Assembly: GCA_004352715.1 (NCBI GenBank)
Contig: SCFE01000081.1
Coordinates: forward strand, 770,381 to 834,380
Source of the DNA: Hofstenia miamia
Lineage: Eukaryota > Xenacoelomorpha > Acoela
Direction: 5' to 3'
DNA length: 64,000 nt
Under the pieces are notes generated by a model. It was not told where the DNA came from and searched no databases. It worked only from the letters and a program-made list of their open reading frames with translations. Shown here piece after piece: positions 35,892 to 49,490 of the stretch. A program made the translations under genes and the position numbers. The first letter of the stretch is position 1. Every line of letters begins with the position of its first letter.

Positions 35892-36133
35892 TATTCTATA
35901 TTTTAGTAATGTTAGAATTGCTTTGAAAAGTTGTCTCAACTTTGACAGCTGCTAATTGTTTAGAAATTATTTTTCAATTCAATAGCTTAATTGGGAAGAA
36001 GAGAATTACTGTAGAACGTGAAAATTGAATGTTTAATTTTAAGTTACATACTAGAATGACGACCTTCGCCATAAAAAAGAAAAGGTGGGAAATATAACGA
36101 AATAAAGCAATTACAAATTGTATTCTATCACAG

Positions 36134-36247
36134 CAGGGGCGTACGCCGAATTTTCTGACAAGGGTACCAAAAGCGGCGCGAAGCCCCGAGAAATTTCTTG
36201 AAAATATTGATAAAATTGACCACAATGCCCCCTTGCGTACGCGACTC
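36134..36247. mobile_element. Short hAT-type MITE
   Basis: 114 bp with ends CAGGGGCGTACGC and, read inward from the right, GAGTCGCGTACGC. The flanking 8-mers TATCACAG and TATCATAG match at 7/8. It is related to the element at 2111-2346 through the GTACGC terminus and CCCCC runs. Non-coding. Confidence 0.65.
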
Positions 36248-38073
36248 TATCATAGTAATAATAGTTTGTTAGACACATCTAAAAATCTTAAAACTGTTAA
36301 AAACTTTTTTAGAGGTATATCTTAATTAAATGCATCATTTCACATACTTAAAATTCACATTCATTTCTGAAATTTCAATTCAATTTGTTATTTTAAATCG
36401 ACATAAATTGAGTTTCTAAATGAATTAGTGTAGAAAAAGCAGTGATGTGAAGAGTGTATGTGTCTTCAATAAAATTTTTATTTGAATTTAATTGGTATTG
36501 TCAAAATTTGATTCTCTAATCATGGCACACAAATTATCAATTGAATAGGAAACTCACTGAGAATATGATGAGTAAATCAAAATGCAATTAACAAAACAAG
36601 CTTGGGACAAATTAATAATTGATCTCAATACACAGGTACATGCTGCATGCATTTAGACATTACTTAATGCTACAAATTAATCGATTTTTCATACATTCTA
36701 GGATGCATAGAACAAAATATCAACTTATTGATCGGGAAAGAATAACGAAAATATAGGTCAAGCTATTACTAAATTTTAGAACCTTAAAGCAATATAGGCA
36801 GAACTACAGTAGTTTGGTATTTCTATTCTGTGATGAAAATTGCAATAGCAGAAAGCCTAAAAAATATTTGTGGAGACCTTTGAAATGTAAAAAAATACTG
36901 AAATTGTTTCAAGACTAATGAGTACTATACATAAACTAAAACATTTAGACGAAGCTTTCATTCATAGAAATGTTTTGGTTTTCATTTTAACACTTACCAA
37001 GATAAGTTAAAAGTTTGTCAACAAAGGACAAATGCTTTGGATTAAAACTTGTAGTCTGATGATAATGTACTTCAAGTTATCCAAATCAGATTCAACAGAC
37101 AGCCATTTTCATGACAATTATTTCTATCCACTTATGTAGTTGAACCTATAAGATTGCTTCTTCCCAAGTTTCTATTGAATTAACTCAAATAACACATTTT
37201 CTCTTTAAATCTTGATTTAGATGTAACAATAGATCTAGATTAACGTGTAACTTTGTTGTTAGAAATAAGATACCATGTTAAACTTTTGTATAGAACCTTT
37301 GATTTGCACTTGCAATGTCAGATTTGAAATTATTGAAAAAATACTTGAAGTGTATTTTTGTTCAATATATGTGTAAAGGCACGGCAAAACATGAAATTTT
37401 AATTATTATGCAGTTTTAAGAAAATTCAATTTTAACTCTAATTAACCATAACTTTCTGACCATTTGTAATATTGAAATTCCACATGGAACCATTTGAAAG
37501 GGTGAATATAACATTTTCCTTGCCCTTACATATATTAACCATACAACTCAATTAAAATTAAATAATGTTGTTATTTTGATTGAATTAAGTTTGACAAAGA
37601 GTAAATTGAGAAAGACTATTTAAGTAATTGTGATATATATATATTGGGCTGTATTTCTAAATATAAATACTGTATTTTTATGTTATACTTCGACCAAATT
37701 AATTTTTCAATAAATATAATCCAACGCCCCAATCAGTAATATAACTTTAGCAAGGGGCCTTGAATTCGAGACTTGCAGAACATTTGCTAAGACGGTATAA
37801 ATTGTAAACCTTCAAAATAAATAAGGATGCGCCATCTACAACAGTTGCAATTGACCTAAGCAATACGATGCTTTGTGATCTCAGCGAATCTAGACTTTAC
37901 ATTACCGAATGACGCTGAAATTTTGCAGGATCATATCTAACATATAGCTAAGTGAAAAAATATCAATTGCGTATACAATTAATATGCAATATATAAACAA
38001 ACATTTACAGAACAACATATTGATGATCACATAATGAATTTAGTAAAATGTTGGTTTGATGGAATAAAATGAA
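36248..38073. other. Non-coding sequence
   Basis: No gene or mobile element recognised. It runs from the MITE's target duplication to the Tc1 element. Confidence 0.4.
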
Positions 38074-38075
38074 TA

Positions 38076-39593
38076 CAGTTGGGGTCATAAGTTTACATAC
38101 ATCAGCAATGCATGAACAAATTTATCATTTATTCAGTATATCTTACAGCAATCATGGTATAAACCCAAGAACAGAGACAACATTTGACTGCAACCACTCA
38201 AAACACAATTTCGATATTGGGCCAACCATTCTTTGAATTATGCAACATTTTTACATATCAAGTCTGAAAGTGCAGGGTCAAAAGTTCAAAAACATTGTTT
38301 AATTAGCGCAACACTTTGCAGCTAATATTTTGTAGCAGGTCCGTTGCCTTGCTTGACAGCAACCAGACGTCTATGGTAGCCGTGTACCAGCTTCTGGCAA
38401 AATTCTGGAGGAATTTGTCTCCATTCCTCCAGACAAATTGCAAACAGTTCCTCCAAATAGCAAGGGTGTTGGCAATGGACTCTTCTTTTCAGTTTTGCCA
38501 AATATTTTCAATCGGATTCAGATCCGAACTTTGTGCAGGCCATTGGATAACCTCAATCCTGTTTGATTTGAGCCAGTTTGTGACCAGATGCGATGTGTGC
38601 TTCGGGTTATTATCATGTTGGAACATCCACTTGCGACCAAGCCACCCCAGAGCATAAGGCCCCCCACCATGCTTCACAGTGGGTACTGTGTTCTTTGGTT
38701 TTAGTGCCTCAACCTTCTTTCGCCAGACATACTTAACATTATTGTGACCAAATAATTCAATTCTGGTCTCATCGCTCCACAGGACTTGGCGCCAGAAATC
38801 TTATTCTTTGTCTAGGAACTTATTGGCATACTTCATTCTGGCCTTCAAGTGTCTATTCTTGTGCAAGGGTACTTTCCTGTCTTGATACTCTCTCAAGGCA
38901 TGGCGATGCAATACCCTTTTCACTGTACTCTTTGACACTGGTGTTCCCTCCATTTCTAAATCTTGGCAGAGTTGCTTTTTTGTGAGTTTGTGATTTCTTG
39001 TCACTTTTCCGACCAAATTCCTCTCAGCATTTCTCGATAATTTTCTTTTTCTTCCTGATTTGGGGTTTGTTTCCACTGATCCAATCACCTTATCTGTACT
39101 AAAGACCTGGGAAGTTTCAGTTGTCTAGCAATGTTTCCATATGACTCTCCAAAATCTCTCAAGTCAACTAGGCGGGTTTTCAGGTTTGTGCTGAACTGTT
39201 TGCCTTTTCCCATGGTGATCAATGAGAAGGAAATAAGTTAGCTTGTTGTGATTGCTTATATAAGTTGCTGTTGGGTAGCCCTCAGTACCTTACAAGCAGC
39301 TTACAAGTACTTAACAGTACTTATCTATTATTAGCAAATGTTTTTAAGCACATCTGCTGTCCTAAATCAGCATTGTATGTAAATTTTTTATGCTGCTTTT
39401 CAGACTTGCGTTGTGAAAATATTACATAGTTCTAATAACTGTTGGCCAACATTGAAATTGTGTTTTGGGAATGTTACATTCAATGGTAATCTGTTCATTC
39501 TTGGGTTTATAGCATGATTGCTGCATGATTAGCTTAATAAATGAAAAACTTGTTCATAAATTGCTGGTGTATGTAAACTTAAGAACCCAACTG
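38076..39593 (-). mobile_element. Tc1/mariner element with long terminal inverted repeats
   Basis: A 1518-bp element bounded by TA on both sides (38074-38075 and 39594-39595). The ends read CAGTTGGGGTCATAAGTTTA and, from the right, CAGTTGGGTTCTTAAGTTTA. Inverted similarity continues for about 200 bp with many matches, so the terminal repeats are of the long type known from several Tc1 families. It encloses one minus-strand transposase remnant (38323-39213). The two ends have diverged, implying an old insertion. It lies about 10 kb upstream of PDE1 exon 1. Confidence 0.9.
38323..39213 (-). pseudogene. Tc1-type DD34E transposase, inactivated
   Basis: Minus-strand remnant starting MGKGKQFSTNLKTRLVDLRD, a helix-turn-helix DNA-binding N-terminus, then a frameshift near 39095-39110. 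The next part runs through SGRKRKLS to FLDKE, with a TAA at 38798-38800. It continues in frame with WSDETRIELFG (first catalytic Asp), FQHDNNPKHTS (second Asp) and PIENIW (Glu), with 34 residues between the last two, as in DD34E Tc1 enzymes. Between HGGG and LGRKW roughly 45-55 residues normally present are missing in frame, removing part of the catalytic core. A one-base frameshift follows near 38490, and the C-terminus ends with TAG at 38325-38323. It cannot encode an active enzyme. Confidence 0.9.
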
Positions 39594-39998
39594 TATATCT
39601 CAAAAATTAATCATAAAATTATTATCAATTTCAATGATTCGTTTTCTTTATATATTTTTAGGAAAAGTAAGAAATATGGCCAAATATTTTAAATTTCAAA
39701 TAGGGTTAAACAAAACCGGTGAATAAATGTCTTTATGTTTTTGATTCTAACTACTTGAAGAAGCTCCTTCAATATTTTATTGAACAATTTTGTAAATCTT
39801 GAATGACTGTAATCTCACGATCCAATTAATATTGTAACTACAAATAAACGATTTGTGATACATAAACACTTCTATTGTTGTTTTTAAATGGTGCATCCAT
39901 ATTTATTTTGAAGATTTGTGTTTGAAAATTATTCTGCCCCAGATAATTTTCAGCAATTCTCGACTTCATGATTTTTTATTGGTTATCGCTTTTATGCA

Positions 39999-40561
39999 TA
40001 GCTCAAGTCAAGAAAAGGCCACATTATATACACATTTTTTATGCAAACGAAAGACAGATAGAAGCTTATAAAATATATTTGAAAATATAATTGTCTCAGC
40101 TTGTAACCTGGTGACAAAGTTAATTGACAAGTTTGCCATGCAAAGCGTGACACGCAGATAAATGTCTTGAAACTGAATCCGTTAGACGGACTCTGACTTC
40201 TTGAGTTATTTGGTGTTGCGATTCAAAAAGATGTAACTCTTAAATTCTTTCAGATTTGTGGGATTTTTTTTCGTCAAAATTCTTCAGAATCTGCCACACG
40301 TTCTCTATGGGTACTAGATTTAGCGAAATCGGTGGACAATGCATAACTTGAATATTATAATTGGTAAAAAATTCTTTTGTCGATTTTGAGATATGAGAGG
40401 TTGCTCCATCTTGTTCTAAGATCCATGAATCGGGATATAAGCAGGTTGGGTATGGCACAAATTCCTCGAGTATTTGGCAATATTTTGTGCATTAATTGTA
40501 CCAGTGTAAAAAGTAATGATAGTCAAATTTTGAAAAGTGGCCATTTTTTTTACTTGAGCTG
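39999..40561 (-). mobile_element. Tc1-like deletion derivative, second family
   Basis: About 560 bp. The left end reads AGCTCAAGTCAAGAAAAGGC and the right end read inward CAGCTCAAGTAAAAAAAATG, forming an inverted repeat next to TA. On the minus strand, 40458-40240 encodes WILEQDGATSHISKSTKEFF ... PIENVWQILK, the second Asp and the Glu of a DD34E transposase. The first catalytic Asp and the DNA-binding domain are deleted. The family differs from 38076-39593 and is shared with 23243-23529. Confidence 0.75.
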
Positions 40562-40563
40562 TA

Positions 40564-43500
40564 TATATATATTTCCAAAGCACCTTGTAAATTATGTTAG
40601 GTTTTAGGATGTTAAAGTGAACTGTGAAGATTGTAATTTAATTGTCTTTGATGCCGATTTGGACAATGCTATGATTACATCAAAAGCGCAACAAAAACAA
40701 AACGAAGCTTGGTATCCACCATTTCCTTATATTTTTTCTAAAAACCATTGAATACTGAGGGGTTAATTAACCTATCTTTTTTCATTTCAGAAAAAAATTT
40801 ATCTTCCTGAACCTCGATTTAGATTTTGACAATTTACTTAAGTAAGCCGAGAACCTTGCTTAAATGTATTTTTTCCTATTCTCAATTGAATGTCCTTTTC
40901 TTACAAAGGGGAAGAGATTTCACATTGATATCTGATTAAATCAAGAAGGCGCAATCTTTCTGGGAATGTAAGAAAACAATCGCTGTTAAGAATCATTGAT
41001 TGTACTTTAAATGAAACTGATTAAAGACTACAAATAAATTTATCGTTGAAAGAATTCAATTGACTATTTCTGCTAAAAATTAAAATTATAATTTAATTCT
41101 ACCTGAACGATTCAATTCATTGATAGATAAGCAGATATTTTAGACCATGTAATCTCAGAAAGTATTATGTTGTAATAACATATTGCACTAAGACCATCAC
41201 TAGATTGCTACAAATGATATTTAAGCATTCACTTAAATCAGTCCGAGTTGAATTCATTGCTTTGTCTAGAGTGTGGGCATTAACAACGACATAATAAAAA
41301 TGATTAATTCTTTATTTCCAACTTGAATTTTGGAAACGTTTGAAGCTGTAATTTCGTTAATGTATTTATTTGTGTTTTATTAAGAACTTTGTGGGATAAT
41401 TAATGAGATTCACGTAGATTTTTAATTTAATTGTTTATGGAAAAACATCATCCCTCACCTGCGGCTACCATGTTAATCCTAAAATGCAAAGCCTAAATTT
41501 AAAGATACACAGTGTTTTGCCGACATTTTCGAGCAATCCATTGATGAATTTTATGCTTAGAATATTCATGTGACGGAAGTCCTTGAATATATTAACATTT
41601 ATCAAATTCAATCCCTGTGTCTAACATTCAAGAATTCAGAATGTCTAAAGCCCCTTTGCTATTGATATTTATGTAGTTTGACTAAACATTGTTGATTTGT
41701 TATTAAAGCATCAATTTGGAATAATATAATAATTTTCAATCGAATGGTTTTTGAATAAAACTGAAAGCTTTAGAAAAGAAATTATGAATTGATGTGTCTA
41801 GACTAGAATAAAATCAGAAGTTTGACAATTATTTACCATAAAATGTACTTCAATTACAGCTTTACCAATTTAGTGGTATTGACACTTTACGACTAACACA
41901 AGCGCCTAATCAATAAAACTATCACAACTTTCGCGACTATATTTACAATAGAGTTTCTGATACAAAGTTTTACTTAACAAATGGTATTCTATAAAACTGT
42001 TGTAAGAATTCCCTCAAATTCTGACATTTTATGCATGCAAAAGAGAAAACTATGAAACCTTGTTTCACAAAACATTACGTGGAAAAATGGATTTTTTACT
42101 TTGAAGTAAGTTTGAATAATCGCTTAATGCAATTTATAAGTTTTTTGACAAGAAAAGCAATATGTGATATCTTAACTTAAAGTAACTGAAATATAGCATC
42201 ACAAATAATAATATTTTACAAGAGCTTAGAAAAAACCATGAAAAGCTTTATCAGGAAACATGAGAGAAAAATCTTGATCGCTTTTTTTAACAAGCTTAGA
42301 TTTATCAAAAAGGCTAATGTCGGTAGATGTATTAAAATAGGTTGCTACAACACGATGGAAGAAGACAGAGATGCATTTTGATTTCATTAATAAGCGAGAA
42401 TTGAACAATTTTACATTCTCTGTTAGATTTGTAAGTTGTTAGATATGGTGAAAACTACACAGGAAAACAAGATCAAGAGAATGAAGTAGCATTGAAATTG
42501 GCGGTTTTTGTAACTATTAGAAAATGACATTCACCTTGTGCTTTTAAAACATTTTTAACTTTTTGAGATCGTCTAATAATGTTTATGCTTATTGATTTTG
42601 GCACCACATCGAAAGAAACTATATGCTATTACACTGATGCAGAAATGAAATAGAAGCAGTGAGAATAAAACATCCATAAAATTTTTTGTGTAGTTATTTC
42701 AGTATCGTACAATTAAAAGAACAAAGAAATTTAAACAGAGAACTAGTGTCAAACTAAAAGAATTCGGAAGCTTTAAGTGTAAAAATATTTTTCTTTCCAT
42801 AATATTAAATCAATTCAGCAGCTCATTTCATTTATCAATTAATTATTTTAAGGAAAAAACTCATTCAGAAGTTTTTCACAATGCCAGACTTAAGACAAGG
42901 TATTGTCTAATAGGAAACAGCTGATATTTGCATTTGGATAACATTGAAAAGAATATTAATCCTAAATTTTAGGGCGACATCCTCAACGCATCTTTGTAAT
43001 TTTGTAAAAAAATTTAGCGAAATAATTTTTTTCAAATAGTAAATTTATAAACATATTGAATGAGTTTGAATATTTTCAAAAAATGCACGAATATAAATGG
43101 TTACCCTGCCAATTAGTGGATGGATTTTGTTTTCCCGCATTGCACTATCGAAGCGTCGTTGAAGAATTTCGAAGAAATATCTATTAAATTTAATGCAAAG
43201 ATAACATCCATGTAATTTCTTCAACAAGAAAGTTACAGTGTTCAGACAATGCAACATTGTTTTCATTGTTTATTTACTCTTTAAGAAAACTTTTTTCTCT
43301 CAGTTTTCAAGATGTGTTTTAATTAGTTTAAATGCTTTTTTTCTAAAGCGAAAAGGCAATTGAGTGCTGTACGCTAAGTTCATTTATGAATGTGGATAGG
43401 CATCGATAAGTTGATTCACTAAGTGGAATTTACTATACACTGTTTTACATAAACCTTAACACATAGAAATTACTAGTAAATTTTTAGAGTTGCTTATTTC

Positions 43501-43778
43501 ACACGAGAGCATAGATTTCAGACGGAACATTCAAATTTTATTGGCTAGCTTTATACTTTATCTCCCTCCTTAATTTTAAAATTACATAATGGAAATAATG
43601 CTAGATTGCCTAGATTAAGATAGAAATATCGAATACTAATTGCAAAGAAAATGACTTGAATTGAATTCATTAGGGTCAACATATGGAAAAATTTTATTAT
43701 AATAACATTCGAATGCGTCACACCATTTTCTTCAAAGGAAGTTCCGATCAAGCATATTGTTACTCGTGGTTTTTTAGA
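40564..43778. other. Non-coding sequence
   Basis: No recognisable exon, RNA or transposon. Short frames only. Confidence 0.4.
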
Positions 43779-46174
43779 ATATATATATATATATATATAT
43801 ATACATGAACATTTAGAATTATTTCTACAAATGAATATCTTTGAAACGAATAATATTCTCTAAGTCTGACTTGAAAATGTGTTCGGCCTACTTGTAAAGA
43901 GGTTTTAAAATCTATGGGATTAGTATTTTTGGTCTTAGTCCTACTTTTTCCCATTGAATTTGGACCAAGTTCCGTCTAATATCAATCCTATGAAATTGTG
44001 TGGTCCCAAATCATAATTTTTATTTTGGGCAAAATTGGCAAAAAATGAGCGGAATATTTTAAATTCGTTGCCCCCCCCAGTTTCTTTATTTAAAATATCA
44101 GTCCTAATTAGTTTCAGTCCCACTGAAATATTTAGTCTCCTTTTATTATTTAGTCTCCTTTCATATCATGGACTGAATGGCCCTGCTGAATCTTAACCAA
44201 GCGTTCTGGTAATCACAAAGTCTAGAAGCCATGGGAACCATAACAAATTTCAGCGTTGTCTCTTAAATTATTTTAATAATGAGACATCTCTCTCTTTCCA
44301 GTGGTGGTTTTAGGTTTTGAACATCGTTACATGTTTGTGAGTTAGAATATGCTATCATTTTTTCAAGAAATCATCAAAGATTTAAAAAGAAGTTAATAAC
44401 CTGTCTAAGGTTAAGTCTATTTTTAGGTTATCGAAAGCACTAAAATTTACCCAAAGTCTAATTATTAAAACCATCAACAGAATTACTTTTCAGCTTCAAA
44501 AATCATCCTTAGGTTTGAAGCATCTTGTCTTATGGGTCTTGATTAAATATTCATAATTAATATAAATTTAAATTTCATATAATATTTTCAACTATAAATT
44601 CACCAAAGGTGCTTAAATTTTAAAATTGATAAAAAGTCAGCGGATAATATTAATAAAAAAATATTGTTGAGGTATTAAGTTGAAAATGTTTTTATAAGAA
44701 TTTGTTAATTCACATACCACTTTGGGGAAAGTCTTTTTCCGTCCAGTTTATACAGAGCTGACGACGATAATGCTTCATTGTGTTACATTACTTTAAGGTT
44801 ACTGCAAATGCGACATTCACAAGCATACATTGCACTTCTGAATTGACGAGTCGGTATTGAACGAACGACAAAGCGTCGCAATAAGGATGAATTAAAATAC
44901 ATTTAAAAATATTTATACAATTACTCTGTGTGCTACCAATTAAAATTTGCTATTATATACTCTAGCGGAGTAAAATGTCACTTTGTTAGGGGTAAATATG
45001 TCTCAAAGCATTTTATATTTTGCATAAAGAAAAATATTAAATCATTTGTCTACAATAAGTAAGCTTCACTAGCCTTGCAAATAAAACCGTTATCTTCTAA
45101 ATTTCTGAATATCTACTAAAGCAGAGCTAACAACGCTAAAGATTATTTTGCTTTTAATGCATTGTAAATACCTTCGAATCCAAAATTCTTTATTTTCTAT
45201 ATATAAATATTCAATTTTTCATATTAATTTATCATTTAAATGAAAGTATAACTTTAGAAAAGTAATTTAACTAAAATTCTTAAAAATATTATTAAGAAAT
45301 TTTGGTTTTTCGAAAGAAATGTACATAGAGCTCACCAGCTTAGCGAATTATTAAATTCTTCAAATTTGAAAATATTCAAATTGCCTGTGTATGAAGATCT
45401 ACAACCTAAATTTTAAGATTCTCTTAGGCTAAAGTTACCAGGAAATTAGCAATGTATGCAATTGTGATTCATTGTTCAAATACAATTATAATAAATAAAC
45501 GTGTAGAATAACCTCTAAAATGAAAGTTTTGGCACATAAAATTTACTTGCATGTAATTGTACAGAATAATTTACAGAAACACAGAATATATCATGAGTAG
45601 ATTCGAATTTAATCGGTTTGCTTGAGTGATGGGAATGATTACTATCAAATGCTTACAGAAACATTTAATCTTATGCAATGTAGATTCATAAGATTTTTAT
45701 ATAGTTTGCTGTTTTCTGAATGCTAAGATTGCCTTCATAAATTAGCACTTAAAGCGTTCGAGCAAATTTTGTAAATTTCAGACATTATGACGTTGTTCAA
45801 TTACCTCGTAAATGAAGCTAAATGTTAAAAATTTTTAGAATCGTCTTCTGATTGCTAATTTTGTCACTAGATAATTAATGACAAAGCTTGTAGGAAAGAA
45901 ATTCTCCAAAAACTATTTAAAAACTAAATTACTTTTAGTTTAAAAAAAAGATAGTAGCATAGTAATTTTTGCACAGGCCATAAGTTAAGAAAACCATTCT
46001 CAAGCATTTTTTAATTATAAATAAATATTACTATTACTTTTGCAACATGATTTTAACACAAAATGCTAAAAAGACAAACTAACTGAAATTGCAATACAGA
46101 AAATATATAGTTTTCCAGCCTTTCTCTATCAAAATTTATATACAGCATTACTGAAACAAATTGAAATTTTCTGA

Positions 46175-46445
46175 AGATTCTAATGCCAATAAGCATAATT
46201 CTAAGCTGTCAAACGGGGGAAGCAGGCTTTTCGGATTCTAGTGACAAAGGAGGCATACCTCAATATTGCGGGGCTTTCGTATTTTGAATGTCTATTAATA
46301 GTGTTTTAGACTCTTTGAATGCCTTAAAGATAAGGCTTATCTATTATTATGATATGCAATAGCAAATTGTAAGTGAAGATGGACGCATTGATGACTGTTT
46401 TTGATATTTTGTAGAATTGATTATGAAGAGACACATTGTACTTCA
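46175..46445. repeat. Dispersed 270-bp repeat, copy in first block
   Basis: Similar to 62121-62390, sharing ATTCTAAGCTGTCAAACGGG, GGGGCTTTCG and TATGCAATAGCAAATTGTAA, with about 15-20% differences and small indels. The identical block copy lies at 58735-59005. Confidence 0.85.
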
Positions 46446-46950
46446 AAAAATTGTTACCTACCTGAGGAAAAACAAATTAAGGAAACCAAGATAAAAACAG
46501 CAAAAACTGCGATGAATAGCTGAATATTTGGTACAAAGACTTATTTGTATTATTTTAAAAAAGGGATACTAGAACTTTATCTTTTCATTAGAAGCATGGA
46601 TATAGAATTTAACATGTTAGTAAAACAGCATGAATTCGGTCTTCAATTGGGTAGAAAATTTGAGGTAAGTGAGGTTCAAAAAGCAGAATTTTCATTTGAA
46701 AGGGTTTGAAATTCTGAACCCGGTTTCAGCTGTGGGCATAAATACATAATGCAGTTTATCTTCTTCGATACTTTTCCCAATTCAATACAATTGAAATAAC
46801 ATATAATGATGCACTACCTTACTAAATTGGTTTTCAATTTCTGGAAAATCCAATGATAATCTTAGTGCAGAATTTCTGAATCTTACACCACAGGTATTAC
46901 AGCTATCTGAGCACCTAACTTTAAGCTGTCAATATCCTAATGTTTAGAAA

Positions 46951-47215
46951 ATTGATAAAATCATTTCAATTCCCAAAGCTGGTTCAACCAAATGCATACG
47001 TTTTTGAAAAGATACTGTTTAAGAAACTATAGCTGATTATTTTCGAAAAAAATCACAATTTCTTTAGAAATAGATCTATTGCAATGTAATTCTTGGTATT
47101 TATCTATTACATTTACAAATATTTTGGTAAGAATGAAGACATATTAATTTTATACTTTGATTTTACAAAGACATTTGACAAAATGTGTCATTGCTTATTA
47201 ATTTGTGGAGGTGAT
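46951..47215 (+). pseudogene. LINE reverse transcriptase fragment
   Basis: Decayed plus-strand fragment of a non-LTR retrotransposon reverse transcriptase. Readable pieces in shifting frames: IISIPKAGSTKCI, NHNFFRNRSIAM (compare the HGFRKNRS motif) and LYFDFTKTFDKMCH at about 47153-47191. The last corresponds to RT motif A (LDFSKAFDKVxH), whose catalytic Asp is retained. Stops and frameshifts make it non-functional. An identical copy is at 59511-59775. Confidence 0.7.
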
Positions 47216-47291
47216 CTATTTTGTACATATTGTTTCTTCATATTCATTTTGCATCAAAAAAACCTATTTGATAAGTTAAATTCAGTTTAAA

Positions 47292-49018
47292 AACCTCTAC
47301 TATCGGAAGTATTTTTTGTCAATTTTTACGAATTTGAAAAAATTACACACATCATTTGGTGTGATGATGCGGCCCATGCTTTGCCTATATTTTACAAGAA
47401 TAAGTCAATAAATAAATAAATATAATGCATAATAACCAGGAAGGCATTTTGCGTCCCTAGATGGCGTACAAAATTGTTTTAAAAATACTACATTATGTAA
47501 ATATACTAAAGATCAAATAACATTGATTACTGCAGACTGAAAATTGTATTTGTTTGTACTCCAAACTGTGATTTGACACATAATTTGCAAAGAAGATTAT
47601 TTGAAAGTCTAGAATTTTATGAAAACTTCAACATAGGACTTTGAATTTTTGAAACACACAAAAACAGTAAAATAAATAGAATGTTTAATTCCGTTTTCAT
47701 AGTGGTCCTTAAAAACAAATGAACTATTTAAAAAATTGAATAGTTGCGAAATCTTGCCACACTAAATATATTCACTATGTATAATTGAGTACAATAGAGT
47801 ACATCTCTGCCATGCTGCAAATTTGGTTTTTATTCAAGCTATCATTTTTGATGAATTTTAATACTTCAGTAAAGAAATGCGTTTGCAATGAATTTTTACC
47901 TAGTGAATTCAGGAATAGCTTTAAACTTCTAATATAATTTATAACGTGTTGTTAGATTTTAAAAAAAATTTAGTCTGAGAAGAAAATTATTCACTGTCTT
48001 CCGAAATTCAGGAATATTTTATAATAATAAATGTATCAAACTTCTCTTAAATTTAAGAAGGAACTTACCATTAATTAAAATAATTTATTGCTTGTTAGTC
48101 AGAAACTAGGTGGAATCATCGCTGATATCTGCATTGACTGATCATCGGTAATGAAAAATGTTATATTATATATTATTATGAGAATCTGTTTGATATAGAT
48201 GCTTTCTAATCAAATATTCAAATTGCATTAAATGTCATCACCAATGGCAAAGATAAAACCAGGAATCATTTTTCAAATAACAAGGTGACTGGAATGACCA
48301 CGCCCAAATTTAAATAATTTCTTACGCAATGACTTGACGATAACAAATAAGAGGTGTGACAGATAAATTTTACTTCCACGAAGCACTAAGTGTTAATAAT
48401 TCGCGTTGGCCTCTATAATAATTTAATAAAAAACAAAATTAAATTTTTTAATATATAAAGGTATATTTTATTTTTAAATAAAAATACTATTTCGCATCAA
48501 ATTATAGTCCAATCATTTCCCAATCCTCAATTTTCCCATCGTTTATGAATTCAACTGCTCTCTTTGTTTAATAAATTGTCCTTAATTACGTGGTAATATT
48601 TTCAGCAAATAGCAAATGCATTTTTATTAAAATTAAAGGATTTCTCATTCATCATTTTGTTAAACAGTCAAAATTTTTAACTCATTTTTACAACTTCACA
48701 AATTTTGCAAATCAATGGTTTTCTGTAAAAGTGAGTAAGAAAATTAAAATCAATTTTAGATTGTCATGAAATTTATATTCGATAATTTAAAGTAGCAAGA
48801 TAAACACCTGGAAATTAACATTAAAAATTTGCTCTTCTTTTGATTCGTTTTAAAATATGCTCAATACATTATAATTTACCTCAAATTCACAGTTTTCTGA
48901 GAAATATATATCATTCCTCTATTTGTTATTTATTATGTTTCATTTTTAGACATTCTGTTCAATTAAATATTATATTTATATTTAGATAACCAAATTAATA
49001 TTTAGTTATATGGACATG
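47292..49018. other. Non-coding sequence within the duplicated block
   Basis: AT-rich, no gene recognised. Its duplicate is 59852-61578. Confidence 0.4.
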
Positions 49019-49020
<2 letters not shown>

Positions 49021-49065
<45 letters not shown>

Positions 49066-49066
49066 G

Positions 49067-49094
<28 letters not shown>
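49021..49094. repeat. (TA)n microsatellite at duplication breakpoint
   Basis: About 74 bp of interrupted TA. The 5.27-kb match ends inside it. It also lies at the 3' end of the minus-strand LINE tail at 49095-49265. Confidence 0.95.
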
Positions 49095-49097
<3 letters not shown>

Positions 49098-49265
49098 CTA
49101 TTCCGCCATAACAAATGGTCTCATAGCAGTAATATGACATAAATATTAAGCAAATGCAATTGAAAGGTGTTGATTCGAATTCGGTTATTGATTCACAGGA
49201 ACGAAGGGAGAAGTGAAGGCTATTCCAGATGTTGGACCCACCTATTGCAATTTTACGATGATAGT
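49095..49265 (-). pseudogene. LINE ORF C-terminal tail fragment
   Basis: Minus-strand reading contains GGSNIWNSLHFSLRSCESIT followed by EFESTPFNCICLIF. It resembles the tail after the reverse transcriptase domain in several LINE clades (LWNSLPxSLRxCxSLxxFK). It is short, and bounded by (TA)n on both sides. Clade not determined. Confidence 0.5.
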
Positions 49266-49293
49266 TTAATGTGAGGGTTAAAGGTACATGTAC

Positions 49294-49330
49294 ATATATA
49301 TATATATATATATATATAAATATATATATA
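49294..49330. repeat. (TA)n microsatellite
   Basis: TA tract with one AAA interruption. Confidence 0.93.
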
Positions 49331-49490
49331 ATTGGATTATAAAGCTCTAACATCAGCACTTGACACATTGTACACAGTTTTAGAAAATAATGATTATCAG
49401 CATAAATTAATTTAAAAAATTACTACACAAAAAATTTTACAACAAGGTAATGAAACAAAGTTAATAGTTCAATCATTGCAAGATCAAGAG

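Larger units (their letters stand above)
43788..49055 (+). repeat. Direct 5.27-kb duplication, copy 1
   Basis: Matches 56348-61615 with a constant offset of 12560, so no net indel over more than 5 kb. The only differences I saw are three substitutions at about 48954, 48959 and 48972, just before the right (TA)n tract. Both ends are (TA)n. It contains decayed LINE fragments but no intact gene. Confidence 0.96.

Noticed and set aside
35974-36225. 83-codon minus-strand frame
   Set aside because: Half of it is the translated MITE at 36134-36247.
43760-44123. Minus-strand frames starting MGKSRTKTKNTN and MGLKLIRTDILN
   Set aside because: No family recognised and no splice signals that make a model. 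Their presence in both copies reflects the block duplication.
49006-49368. 120-codon minus-strand frame as a gene
   Set aside because: More than half is (TA)n translated as Ile-Tyr repeats. Only the middle resembles a LINE tail and is annotated as that.
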